Shown here: piece after piece, positions 1-9,560 of the stretch
Layout of the letters: every line of letters starts with the position of its first letter
Position numbering within the stretch: the stretch's first letter is position 1
Source: Rhabdochlamydiaceae bacterium
GTDB taxonomy: Bacteria; Chlamydiota; Chlamydiia; Chlamydiales; Rhabdochlamydiaceae
Direction of reading: 5' to 3'
Length of the DNA: 64,000 nucleotides
Assembly: GCA_019745395.1 (NCBI GenBank)
Contig: JAIETG010000022.1
Location: forward strand, 62,001 to 126,000
Notes under the pieces: generated by a model
Told to the model about the DNA's origin: nothing
The model's database searches: none
Seen by the model: the letters and a program-made list of their open reading frames with translations, nothing else
Made by a program: the position numbers and the translations under genes

Positions 1-3000
1 TTTTTCCTGTAGAACGTTTGGCCAGTTCTCTACTTAATCGAAGTCTTTGCGATTCTCCACCTGATAAAGTCGCGATCTCTTGACCTAATGTCAGATAGTC
101 AAGTCCTACAGAAACAAGAGCGCTCAAGATTTTAGCCACTTTAGGAATTGCTTCAAAAAATTCGAGGGCTTGGCCCACAGACATTTTTAATACTTCCCCT
201 AGATGTTTTCCTTTAAAAGTTACTTGAAGACTTAAAGGATTTAATCGAAATCCTTTGCAAGATTCACACTCGACCCTAATAGATGGAAGAAATTGTAAGG
301 AGATGCTCTTAGTTCCAAGCCCCCAGCAACTTTTGCACATGCCTTTAATATGATTAAAGCTGAAGTGTTTGCCGAGAAGTCCTCTTGCTTTTGCTTCTGG
401 TAGTTGAGCATAAAGAAATCTTAGAGGAGTCGAGAGATCCGTGTAAGTACTTACATCTGCACGGTTCGTCGTTCCAATCGGATTTTGTTCAAGTACGATC
501 AACTTATCAAAAGCATCCAATCCTTGGATCTGGGATGAAAGAAGCGAAGCTTCTTTCTTTCTTCGAGAAACAGTTTTTTCTGCAACGGGTTTTAAAATAT
601 CCATGAGAAGGGTGGATTTTCCAGAACCTGAAACTCCTGTAAAACAGGTGATCACACCTGTTGGGATCGAGAGCGTCGCTTTTTGGACGTTATGCAGGGA
701 TACTTCGTTCATTTGAATATAGCCCGTGGCTTTTTTTCTTGAAGCGGGCAACGGTATGCTTTTTCTTCCGCTTAAATAATCTCCAGTTAAAGATTTTGTA
801 TTGTTTAAAATCTCTGATAAGGAGCCTTGAGCTGTGATATATCCTCCAAGAGCTCCAGCTCCTGGTCCAAAATCTATGACATGATCTGCGATTTGCATTG
901 TCATCGGATCATGTTCTACTAAAAGAAGTGTATTTCCTAAATTTTTCAGATCTTGCAGAGCTTGATTAAGTAGGTGATTGTCGTGGGGATGCAACCCAAT
1001 GGTCGGCTCATCTAATACATATAAGCATCCAGTAAGTCCACTTCCTAGCTGCCTACTTAAGCGGATTCTTTGTGTTTCTCCACCACTTAAGGTTGGCGCA
1101 CTTCGATCTAAAGAAAGATAGCCGAGACCTAGAGATTCAAGGAAAGAAAGGCGAGCTATCGTTTGATCTAATGTGTCTTGTAAAAAAGATTGTTTTTCTG
1201 CAGGCAGTGAAAGGTTTCGGATAAAGATAAGAGTTTCTTCAATACTTTTATGACAAAGACCTGCAATCGATAGATCTTGAATTTTCACATGGCGAGCTAG
1301 AGGGGAAAGTCTTGTTCCTTCGCAAGAAATACAAGGGCTTTCTTTCAAAAGTTGAGAGAGGATCCATTTGATATTTCCGAAAGAAGTTTTGGTGTATTGG
1401 ATGAGTACGGGATGGATCCCTTTCCATGTATAGGAAGATGATGAGGATGCTCCTTGGAAAAAGTAGGAAAGTTGTTCTTTGGAAAGGTTTTTTAAAGGTT
1501 CATCGATGTCGATGTCATAATCAGAAAGAATGGAAGTTACTTTTTTCAAGAAAGAAGAAGAGGAAAGTTCTTTGGAGAGTAAAAAAAGTAAATCTGATGC
1601 TGAAAGATCTAACAGCTGTTTGTGCTCAGAAAGATCTGCTCCGTATTGAATTCCGAGCCCTTGACACTCTGGGCACATTCCCTGTTCTGTATTAAACGAA
1701 AAGGTGTGCGGTGTAATGGCTGGGTATGATTTTCCTGTGCTTTCTACGGTAAACGCCAAATTAAAATAGTAGTCTTTTCCATCACTTTCTAAAGAAAGGC
1801 TGTTTTTAGAAAATTGTAGGGCTTGTTCTATGGCAGAGTAGATGCGAGAGGCGCTATTTTCTTGTGTGACTAAGCGATCGATAACAAGACAAATCTCTTG
1901 CTTTTTTTTAGGATCCCAAGGGATTTCTTCTTCAAGTTCATAATAAGTTCCCGCTAAACGAATACGTAAGAAACCTTGTTTTAGCATTTTTTCTTTAAAA
2001 GCCTCAAAAGACTCGTTTTTAGAAATAGGGGCAGAAACTAAGAAAATCACTTTAGAGCCAAGAGGCATTTGCAAGACTTTTTGTACCACGTACTCTTTGC
2101 TGATCGACCTAATCTCTTCTCCAGTTTCTGGGCAAAAAGCGGTACCTAAATGGCAGTAAAGAACTCTGAGATAGTCATAGATCTCTGTCATTGTTCCTAT
2201 GGTACTTCTAGGATTGCCCGCATGATTTTTTTGTTCGATGGCAATAGATGCTAAAAGCCCATCCATCTGCTCTAATTTAGGCCGCGGCATTTGCTTTACA
2301 AACTGTCTTGCATAGTGAGACATCGACTCGATGTAACGTCTTTGTCCTTCTGCATAGACGGTTTCAAAGGCAAAAGAGCTTTTTCCTGATCCTGAAGGTC
2401 CTGTACAAATGGTGATCTTTCCTAAAGGAATTTGCGCATCGATATGTTTTAGATTATTTTGATACGCTCCTTTAACAAGGATGCTTGAAGCAGGAGAAGA
2501 TAGGGTTTTAGGTGGAATTTCTTTTTGAACAGAAAAAGCCTTTTTTAAACAAGATCCAGTAGGAGTTTTGAGTTTGGCAATTTTTTCAGGAGGTCCTTCT
2601 CCTACGATGGTTCCTCCCTCTTTTCCCGCCTCCGGGCCTAGGTCGACGATCCAATCAGCAGAGCGGACTAAGTCCATATTGTGCTCAATGACAAGGACCG
2701 TATTGCCTTTGTCTACTAAGGAGTGAAGAATTTGGACTAGGTTTTTGATGTCGTGAAAATGCAATCCTGTTGTGGGTTCATCCAGAATGTATAAGGTTTT
2801 TCCGGTAGAGGGTCTTGATAGCTCTTTTGCCAGTTTGATCCTCTGAGCTTCTCCTCCAGAAAGAGTGGGGGATGGCTGGCCCAGTTTCATATAATCAAGC
2901 CCCACTTTCTTCAGAAAATCTAGCTTATTTTTGATCTTAGGCTGACTTTGAAAAAAATCATAAGCTTCAGAGATGCTCATTTCTAAAACATCGTGAATGC

Positions 3001-5347
3001 TTTTTCCTTTGAACTGCACAGATAACGTAACTTCATCAAATCGTTTTCCGTGGCAGTGCTCGCAAGAGACCCATTCATCTTCCATGAAGTCCATGTCGAT
3101 CTTAACCATTCCCATTCCAGAGCAAAAAGGACAGCACCCCTCTTTGACATTGAAACTAAAACGTCCAGCTGTAAAGCCTTGAGCTTGACTTTCAGGAAGC
3201 AGAGTAAAAAGATCTCGGATTTCATCGAAGAGTTTAATATAGGTGGCAGGGTTTGATCTAGGGGTTCTGCCGATTGGAGTTTGATCGATGGCAATTACCT
3301 TGTCCAGATGCTTTATCCCAGAAATTGCTCCATGCTTTCCAATCGCAAGTTCCGATCCATTTAAAACATTAGAAAGCGCTGGATACAAAGTATCGATGAT
3401 CAAAGAAGACTTGCCAGAGCCTGAAACTCCTGTTACTGCAATGAAAAGCCCTAAAGGAAAAGAAACTGTCACATTTTGCAGATTATGATGAGAAGCTTGC
3501 GTGATTTGTAGTACTTCGCCAGCTTTCTTTTTTCTCTTTTCAAAAACCGGTATGGTAAGCCGTCCTGAAAGATATCCTCCGGTTAACGAAGTCTTTGATT
3601 CTAAAAATTCTTGCAGATTTCCAACAAAAAGGATTTGACCTCCTTTTTCCCCAGCAAGAGGCCCTACTTCTACAATTGTGTCCGCAGCTAAAATGGTTTC
3701 TTCATCGTGCTCTACGACTAAAACCGTGTTTCCTTTGTCTTTGAGCTGTTGCAGCGTTTGTAAAAGCTTATGGTGATCTCGAGGATGCAGTCCAATAGAG
3801 GGCTCATCCAGAATATATGTGGCGCCAACCAGACCAGAGCCAATTTGAGATGCAAGCCTAACACGTTGTCCTTCTCCTCCGGAAAGCGTCGGAGACGTAC
3901 GGCTTAAAGAAAGGTAGTGCAGTCCTACTTGCTGTAAAAAAGACAATTGCTTTTGGATCTCTTGCAAAAGTTCTTTTACAACTTTTCCTTTTTCTTGAGA
4001 AAATTTTAATGTTTGAAAAAATTGCAATAATTCCGAAACAGGCATTTCTGTTATTTCTGACAGAGTTTTTCCTTGGATCTTGGCAGCTGAAGGATAAGGC
4101 TTTAATCGAGAACCTTGACAGGCGGGGCAAATCGTTTGATGAAATGTTTCTTCCATCTTTTTTTTATAAGATTCGCTGCTAGCTGCTATATAGCGCTCTT
4201 TAGCTTCGTGGAGCACTCCTTTCCACGAAACAAATTCTTTCCAGGACGTTTTCTTTTCCGGATGCACGAAATGCATTTTGGTCCATTTCTCTCCGGTCCC
4301 GTACAAAAAGACCTTTTTAGCTTTTTCAGAAAGTTTTTCCCAAGGAGTGTCTATGTTAAACTTGTAAATCCGTGCCAAGTTATTATAGATATTCCCATAA
4401 CGAATGGTTTGAAAAGAGCTGGCAACTGAACAACAGTCTTCTGCAATACTGAGACTTGGATTTATGATCTTTGTCAGATCAAACTCTTGAGAGGTCCCCA
4501 TTCCTAAACAAGAAGGGCACATTCCGCTTGGGTGGTTAAAAGAAAAATCGGAGGGCTCTAAAGGGCCATAAGAAAGGCCAGACGCCTCGCTATAAGCGTG
4601 TTCTGAAAAGAGCTTTTCCTCTTCGGGATCTAGGCAAAAGACCTTGCAAAGACCTTTCCCGCGCTCCAAGGCAATTTGAACTGCTTCAGTAAGCCTTTGT
4701 TTATTTTCTTCCGTAATTTGTATGCGGTCTATAAGAATATCGAGATCATGCGACTTAGCTCCGTCCAAGGTGGGATCGTCCGAAAGATCGACCATCTTTC
4801 CGTCAAGCCTGACCCTCGTAAATCCTTGTTTTAGGAGATCTGCAAACTCTTCTTTAAACTCTCCCTTTTTCCCAGAAACGTAAGGGCTTAAAATAAGGAT
4901 TTTACTGCCTTGGGGCATGGAGAGGATTTCTTCTAAAATTTGTTGAGAGCTTTGAGGGGATACCGGCTCCAAGCTGACAGGACAGTAAAATGTAGCTGCT
5001 CTTGCAAAAAGTACCCGTAAAAAGTCGTAGATGCCAGTCATTGTCCCCACTGTACTTCGGGGATTTTTTCCTGCCGTCTTTTGTTCAATAGCAATGGTTG
5101 GGGAAATTCCTTCGATCAGATCAGCTTCAGGCTTGGGAAAATCTCCTAAATGTCTTCTTGCATAAGTAGATAGAGATTCGATGTACCGTCTTTGCCCTTC
5201 CATGTAAATGGTGTCAAAGGCCAAAGAGGATTTTCCAGATCCAGATACCCCAGTAAATACAATAAGCTGGTGGGGTTGCAAGGTGAGATCTACACCTTGT
5301 AAATTGTGAACGCGAACATTTTTTAGAACAATTGGTTTGCTATCCAT
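1..5347 (-). CDS. uvrA: Double-length UvrA, excinuclease ABC subunit A (3' end outside window)
   Basis: UvrA is the damage-recognition ATPase of UvrABC nucleotide excision repair. The frame is the same at the ATG (5347) and at the left edge, giving at least 1782 codons, about twice a normal UvrA. I read two consecutive UvrA units. Unit 1 (about 5347-2560) has Walker A GVSGSGKSS near residue 33, a signature LSGGEGQR, a second Walker A, a CxxC...CxxC zinc module and LSGGEAQR. Unit 2 (about 2500-1) repeats this with GPSGSGKSS, LSGGETQR, GVSGSGKST, a second zinc module (CKSC...CESC) and LSGGESQR at 20-64. The last ~100 residues lie beyond position 1. Tandem-fused UvrA next to pyk is known in Chlamydia. 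Divergent from pyk, with 90 bp between the two starts. Confidence 0.96.
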   Translation of the reverse strand, partial: MDSKPIVLKNVRVHNLQGVDLTLQPHQLIVFTGVSGSGKSSLAFDTIYMEGQRRYIESLSTYARRHLGDFPKPEADLIEGISPTIAIEQKTAGKNPRSTVGTMTGIYDFLRVLFARAATFYCPVSLEPVSPQSSQQILEEILSMPQGSKILILSPYVSGKKGEFKEEFADLLKQGFTRVRLDGKMVDLSDDPTLDGAKSHDLDILIDRIQITEENKQRLTEAVQIALERGKGLCKVFCLDPEEEKLFSEHAYSEASGLSYGPLEPSDFSFNHPSGMCPSCLGMGTSQEFDLTKIINPSLSIAEDCCSVASSFQTIRYGNIYNNLARIYKFNIDTPWEKLSEKAKKVFLYGTGEKWTKMHFVHPEKKTSWKEFVSWKGVLHEAKERYIAASSESYKKKMEETFHQTICPACQGSRLKPYPSAAKIQGKTLSEITEMPVSELLQFFQTLKFSQEKGKVVKELLQEIQKQLSFLQQVGLHYLSLSRTSPTLSGGEGQRVRLASQIGSGLVGATYILDEPSIGLHPRDHHKLLQTLQQLKDKGNTVLVVEHDEETILAADTIVEVGPLAGEKGGQILFVGNLQEFLESKTSLTGGYLSGRLTIPVFEKRKKKAGEVLQITQASHHNLQNVTVSFPLGLFIAVTGVSGSGKSSLIIDTLYPALSNVLNGSELAIGKHGAISGIKHLDKVIAIDQTPIGRTPRSNPATYIKLFDEIRDLFTLLPESQAQGFTAGRFSFNVKEGCCPFCSGMGMVKIDMDFMEDEWVSCEHCHGKRFDEVTLSVQFKGKSIHDVLEMSISEAYDFFQSQPKIKNKLDFLKKVGLDYMKLGQPSPTLSGGEAQRIKLAKELSRPSTGKTLYILDEPTTGLHFHDIKNLVQILHSLVDKGNTVLVIEHNMDLVRSADWIVDLGPEAGKEGGTIVGEGPPEKIAKLKTPTGSCLKKAFSVQKEIPPKTLSSPASSILVKGAYQNNLKHIDAQIPLGKITICTGPSGSGKSSFAFETVYAEGQRRYIESMSHYARQFVKQMPRPKLEQMDGLLASIAIEQKNHAGNPRSTIGTMTEIYDYLRVLYCHLGTAFCPETGEEIRSISKEYVVQKVLQMPLGSKVIFLVSAPISKNESFEAFKEKMLKQGFLRIRLAGTYYELEEEIPWDPKKKQEICLVIDRLVTQENSASRIYSAIEQALQFSKNSLSLESDGKDYYFNLAFTVESTGKSYPAITPHTFSFNTEQGMCPECQGLGIQYGADLSEHKQLLDLSASDLLFLLSKELSSSSFLKKVTSILSDYDIDIDEPLKNLSKEQLSYFFQGASSSSSYTWKGIHPVLIQYTKTSFGNIKWILSQLLKESPCISCEGTRLSPLARHVKIQDLSIAGLCHKSIEETLIFIRNLSLPAEKQSFLQDTLDQTIARLSFLESLGLGYLSLDRSAPTLSGGETQRIRLSRQLGSGLTGCLYVLDEPTIGLHPHDNHLLNQALQDLKNLGNTLLLVEHDPMTMQIADHVIDFGPGAGALGGYITAQGSLSEILNNTKSLTGDYLSGRKSIPLPASRKKATGYIQMNEVSLHNVQKATLSIPTGVITCFTGVSGSGKSTLLMDILKPVAEKTVSRRKKEASLLSSQIQGLDAFDKLIVLEQNPIGTTNRADVSTYTDLSTPLRFLYAQLPEAKARGLLGKHFSFNHIKGMCKSCWGLGTKSISLQFLPSIRVECESCKGFRLNPLSLQVTFKGKHLGEVLKMSVGQALEFFEAIPKVAKILSALVSVGLDYLTLGQEIATLSGGESQRLRLSRELAKRSTGK

Positions 5348-5437
5348 ACGAAAACAGTATAGCGCAAAGAACGACCTTTTGGATAGCTCGAATTTCTTCA
5401 TTCAAGGTATACTGAGGGATAAGGGAGAAATATAGTT

Positions 5438-6859
5438 ATGCTTGCCAAAACTAAGATTATTTGTACGATGGGCCCCGCAGTCCAACGGTATGAAAAGATT
5501 CTCCAGTTAATTGACGCGGGGATGAATGTAGCTAGGCTGAACTTTAGCCATGGGACTCACGATGAGCACCTTCGAGTAATAGACCTTTTGAAAAAAGCTA
5601 GGCTAGAGAAAAAAGTTCCTTTGGCCATTATGCTCGATACTAAGGGACCAGAAATTCGGATCGGAAAAATCCAGCAAGGTTCTTTGCAAATTGAGGCAGG
5701 ACAAAAGTTTTTTTTATCAAGGCCCAGTAAAAAGACCCAAGAAGATCAGATAACGCTCACGCCAGAAATTGTCTTCGACTCTTTAGAAGAAGGGGTTTGC
5801 GTGCTTTTGGATGATGGCTATATTTGCACACAAGTTGTACAGATCACGTCAGATGGTGTGTATTTAGAGGCGAAAAATAGCGGAGAGCTTAAGAGTCAAA
5901 AAGGAGTGAACATTCCTGATGTTCAGGTGCCGTTACCTGCTATGACTGAAGAGGATATAAAAAGCATTACGTTTGGGTGTCTTCATGATATAGATATCAT
6001 TGCAGCTTCTTTTATTCGCTCTAAAGAGCATGTCCTAGAGATCCGCAAATTACTGCAAGAGAAAGGAAAGCCTGACATCTGTTTAATTTCCAAAATTGAA
6101 AACATCCAAGGTGTAGAAAATTTTGATGCGATTTTAGAAGTTTCGGATGGGATTATGGTGGCAAGAGGAGATTTAGGGGTCGAAATGCCCTTAGAAGAGG
6201 TTCCCTGTTTGCAAAAGACCATGATCCGTAAATGCTACCTTCAAGGAAAGACAGTAATTACTGCTACGCAAATGCTTGAGTCGATGATAAAAAATCCAAG
6301 GCCTACCAGAGCTGAAGTTTCAGATGTGGCCAATGCCATATACGATAGCACTTCAGCGGTTATGCTTTCGGGAGAAACGGCAGTTGGCCTTTATCCTATA
6401 GAGACCGTTAGAGTGATGCGTCGCATTATTTTAGAAGCAGAAACACATTTTCCTTATAAGACCTTTTTAGATCAGATGGGTAAAAGAGAGGGGATTGATA
6501 TCTCTTCATCTGTAGCTCTCGCTGCGGTAAAAACTGCCTATAATAGCAATGCTAAGGCCATTTTTGCTTTTACAAATAGTGGATTTAGCGCACGTAACGC
6601 TTCTCAATTTCGCCCACAGATGCCGATCTTTGCTCTTGCATCTCTTCCTAAGGTATATCATCAACTGGCCATTAGCTGGGGAGTTGTCCCCTTAGACCCT
6701 TATTCTGCATCGAATATACAAGAGGGATTTGCTTATGTTAAAAAATGTGTTCTTAAGGATGAAAAACTGCAAAAAGGAGACCTCGTTGTGATGACAGCTG
6801 GGGAGCCTTTTGGCATGAAAGGAACAACGAATATGATGATTGTAGAATGTATCTCCTAG
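5438..6859 (+). CDS. pyk: Pyruvate kinase
   Basis: Catalyses phosphoenolpyruvate + ADP to pyruvate + ATP, the last step of glycolysis, in the cytosol. The 473-aa protein has the family length. It opens with the hallmark N-terminus TKIICTMGPA and GMNVARLNFSHG. It also carries the PK signature around ISKIENIQGV, the metal/substrate region VARGDLGVE, and VMLSGETAVG. GGGAG lies upstream of the ATG at normal spacing. It stands alone: divergent from uvrA and closed by a hairpin terminator at 6866. The same uvrA-pyk neighbourhood exists in Chlamydia. Nothing looks degenerate. Confidence 0.97.
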   Translation: MLAKTKIICTMGPAVQRYEKILQLIDAGMNVARLNFSHGTHDEHLRVIDLLKKARLEKKVPLAIMLDTKGPEIRIGKIQQGSLQIEAGQKFFLSRPSKKTQEDQITLTPEIVFDSLEEGVCVLLDDGYICTQVVQITSDGVYLEAKNSGELKSQKGVNIPDVQVPLPAMTEEDIKSITFGCLHDIDIIAASFIRSKEHVLEIRKLLQEKGKPDICLISKIENIQGVENFDAILEVSDGIMVARGDLGVEMPLEEVPCLQKTMIRKCYLQGKTVITATQMLESMIKNPRPTRAEVSDVANAIYDSTSAVMLSGETAVGLYPIETVRVMRRIILEAETHFPYKTFLDQMGKREGIDISSSVALAAVKTAYNSNAKAIFAFTNSGFSARNASQFRPQMPIFALASLPKVYHQLAISWGVVPLDPYSASNIQEGFAYVKKCVLKDEKLQKGDLVVMTAGEPFGMKGTTNMMIVECIS

Positions 6860-6865
6860 TCTCAG

Positions 6866-6903
6866 GCTGACTTAACTAATAGGTTAAGTCAGCTTTCTTT
6901 CCC
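6866..6903 (+). terminator. Rho-independent terminator after pyk
   Basis: An 11-bp perfect stem (6866-6876 with 6883-6893) has a 6-nt loop and is followed by TTTCTTT. It lies 7 nt after the pyk stop codon. The convergent gene ends at 6907, so the stem may also serve that gene from the other strand. Confidence 0.85.
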
Positions 6904-6906
6904 ATT

Positions 6907-7257
6907 CTAGATGTTATGAGCCTGGCTTATAAACGATTCTAAGTTTTTTATCGCAGCTTGTATAGCTACTTCAAAAGCAATCTTTTGCATTTGTGGATGC
7001 ATATAAGGCACTTCTGTTAAATCAATGATTGCATTTTTCAGATAAGAGATGAGATTGCCTATTTTTTCATAATGCGTATGCGTAATGCTGATAATCTCTT
7101 TAGCGCAAGAGTCGATCTCTCCTTGGAGAGCCGGATAGTCTTTATTTCTAGAGAGGTTAGCAAACAGTTCGTTTAGCCGATCGGCTAGAACTTGGACTTG
7201 CTTTTGAATCGGCCCTTTGGGCTGAGATGATTCTACGTGTTTACGAGCTATGCTCAT
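6907..7257 (-). CDS. Small helical protein of unknown function
   Basis: Not recognised. The product is 116 aa, hydrophilic and predicted mostly helical, with no signal peptide or membrane segment. A longer reading frame opens at a TTG (7269). I prefer the ATG at 7257 because a strong GGAGGG lies 5-6 nt before it and would itself be coding if the TTG were used. It begins MSIARKHVESSQPKG and ends in FISQAHNI. It is monocistronic and convergent with pyk. Its size and composition would suit a chaperone or a small cytosolic effector-associated protein, but nothing specific supports either. Confidence 0.6.
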   Translation of the reverse strand: MSIARKHVESSQPKGPIQKQVQVLADRLNELFANLSRNKDYPALQGEIDSCAKEIISITHTHYEKIGNLISYLKNAIIDLTEVPYMHPQMQKIAFEVAIQAAIKNLESFISQAHNI

Positions 7258-7491
7258 GAAACCCTCCAATGTGGTTCTGCTTTAAACTGAATGTTATTAC
7301 AAAGTGTGTAATTATTCAATTTCTTTAAATATTGTATTGCTTTATTTGCCTTTTGTTTAGTTGTTTAAATAAATTTCGCGGCTGCTTTTGTTGTTGTTTG
7401 TCGAATTGGTTTTATCTGTAAGAGTCTGTATATAAATAGAATGTTCTTGTTTGTTTGCTTTTATGTTTTGTTGCGGCTTTTAAAGAATAGT

Positions 7492-7519
7492 TTATTGTTA
7501 ATTTGCATGAGTCTATAAT
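7492..7519 (+). promoter_or_regulatory. Candidate promoter for the 658-aa protein gene
   Basis: A perfect TATAAT sits at 7514-7519, with a poor -35 (TTATTG, 7492-7497) 16 nt upstream. If real, transcription would begin near 7526. That excludes the TTG at 7503 and supports translation from the ATG at 7554. The rest of 7258-7491 is T-rich with no gene that I can see. Confidence 0.3.
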
Positions 7520-7553
7520 ACAGATATGTGAGCTTTGTAATTGTGGTGTTTTT

Positions 7554-9530
7554 ATGAGCGTGGATTCAAGTTTTTCGGATCTTTATAAGACAAATCCAAG
7601 AGAAGCTCAGAAATTATTAGATCTCCCTGATGCTAAAATTGTCCAAGAAACAGTAAAAAGCACTTCATTGTTAGGAGGAACTAAGGTAATTAGTCGCATT
7701 TATGTTGGAGAAGAAAATTATGGGGCTATAGATGCGCTGGTTGATGGAATACTGAAAAATCCAGAAAGAACATGTACTGACATTAAAACTGCTCATAAAC
7801 TAGCTGATTTATATGAAAGTGCAACTAAAGTCTCTGACGAGGAAAAATCTCTCCGCTCTAGGATACAAGGCGTTCAACGATCAAGTCTCTCAGGCCAGCT
7901 TAAATCCCTAGTTGGGAGTTTTTTGGAAATTTATAAGAATCATCCACGGACAGCCAATGATTTATTAAATCGGGATGACATTCAAATTGTTGAAGTTGAA
8001 GAGACTTCTTGGAGGGGAAAATCTACGGTAACTAGGCATATTTACATTGAAGGTGAAGATTTTGGACCAATAGATGCCTTGGCCGAGAAAATATTAAGTA
8101 ATCCAGAACGAACTGTTCTTGATATTCAAATTGCTCACAAGTTTTCTAAACTATACATGGAATGTGATAGAAAATATGATTATCAAGATTTAAATGAAGC
8201 CTCACAAGCTAGTAGAATTGAACGGCGCAGGGTGGCTAAAGGACTTCAACAAATAGTCTATGAGGATTTTATAAGCCTATTGGATAAGGGAAAGAAAGTT
8301 GAACTAGAACGACTCTACCACCAGGAAGCTCAAAACACATTTATTGAAATTTCTCAAAAGACTTCAAGAAATGAAGTAACCCCAATGGTCTTTTCTATTC
8401 ATGATGAAAAGGGGAATTTGAAGGAGAAGACGATCCCTGTTCGAGCTGATTACATGGATTCCCTCCAAAGAGGGCTTTCTCATCAGGCATTGGCTATTTT
8501 AGATCAAACGGATTTATCTCCAGACATTTTAGAATCAGGATTGCTGGAGGAAATTCGAACTGCCCAAAACGAAGTCATCACTATTAATAAACTTAGGGCT
8601 GATCTTTATGATGAAAAATCTGTTATTGAAGATAATTTGAGTCGGATCGATGCGCGTATAACGATGCTTTATATGGAAGGTCAAGTTGTTAGAAATAAGA
8701 TAGATGCAATCAATAAGCTCATTGATGAGAATCCTGAGAGGGATCAAGGAGATGTGAGTGAACTAACAGGTCAGCTTATTCTGCTTAATGAGGAAGAGGT
8801 GGATAATCAACGTAAATTGCAGGAGTTGATTGTTGATCCTGGACTTCGTAATCAGTACGATCTTTTCCTTCAATATAAACAGCAAGAAGTGGCTAATGAG
8901 TTTAGCTTGCTTCAATCCGCAGCTTCTCATGAGGATGCTGATTCACGCTATTATACAGCTTTGAATAAAGCGTTTATAATGGATCTATACTCATCTCTAG
9001 GTCCAGATACTAAGCATCTAATTCTTGATATTTTAGTGTTCTTAGAGCAGACCTTTTCAGGTCATATTGCAACAAATTTAAATGCACATTTCCTAGATTC
9101 AAAATGTACACCGAAATATGCCAATCCAGAAAGAACCATAACTATATATCCCAGCCATGTGGATCTTAGGCTGGTATTAGATTGTTCAAAAGAGTTTAGA
9201 GAGACCGGAGAGGAGATAGACAATCTTCCATTTGGAATAAGGGCAACATTAAAGGTAACCCTTGGAGAGAAAACGAAAGATACTACGTTTTTACTTACCG
9301 CTGAAAAACTAGAAAATGCACCTACGTCAAGAAAGTTTTCCCAGGTGTATCCAATCATTGTAGTACCTTCTTCTATGCGCTCTGGTAATGGGACTCCCAC
9401 ATCTAATGGGAGTACGACTCGTAGTCCAACACCGGATTCTAGTAGCTCTGGTAAAATCAGTCGGAATGATAGTGAATCTCCGACGTTTGGATCTATTACG
9501 CCATCTTCGGAAGAGGGAGATGGCTCTTAA
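7554..9530 (+). CDS. Unknown protein with a duplicated ~80-residue module and Ser/Thr-rich tail
   Basis: Not recognised. The product is 658 aa from the ATG at 7554; an in-frame TTG at 7503 has no ribosome site. The N-terminal third contains two related modules, about residues 8-90 and 120-205. They share the pattern YK-P-A--LL, then a charged strand pair, then Y-GAIDAL / FGPIDAL, NPERT and a closing IAHK or TAHK helix. A long helical, coiled-coil-like region follows (about 330-450). The last ~50 residues are Ser/Thr/Gly/Pro-rich and acidic. There is no signal peptide or membrane segment. Large helical proteins with a disordered tail and an internal duplication are common among chlamydial type III effectors, but that role is inference only. 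Confidence 0.7.
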   Translation: MSVDSSFSDLYKTNPREAQKLLDLPDAKIVQETVKSTSLLGGTKVISRIYVGEENYGAIDALVDGILKNPERTCTDIKTAHKLADLYESATKVSDEEKSLRSRIQGVQRSSLSGQLKSLVGSFLEIYKNHPRTANDLLNRDDIQIVEVEETSWRGKSTVTRHIYIEGEDFGPIDALAEKILSNPERTVLDIQIAHKFSKLYMECDRKYDYQDLNEASQASRIERRRVAKGLQQIVYEDFISLLDKGKKVELERLYHQEAQNTFIEISQKTSRNEVTPMVFSIHDEKGNLKEKTIPVRADYMDSLQRGLSHQALAILDQTDLSPDILESGLLEEIRTAQNEVITINKLRADLYDEKSVIEDNLSRIDARITMLYMEGQVVRNKIDAINKLIDENPERDQGDVSELTGQLILLNEEEVDNQRKLQELIVDPGLRNQYDLFLQYKQQEVANEFSLLQSAASHEDADSRYYTALNKAFIMDLYSSLGPDTKHLILDILVFLEQTFSGHIATNLNAHFLDSKCTPKYANPERTITIYPSHVDLRLVLDCSKEFRETGEEIDNLPFGIRATLKVTLGEKTKDTTFLLTAEKLENAPTSRKFSQVYPIIVVPSSMRSGNGTPTSNGSTTRSPTPDSSSSGKISRNDSESPTFGSITPSSEEGDGS

Positions 9531-9560
9531 TGTGAAATTGGGTGTGGTTGGGAAGCAAAG

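Noticed and set aside
385-4429. Several plus- and minus-strand frames of 60-104 codons
   Set aside because: All lie inside the continuous double uvrA frame and are shadows of it.
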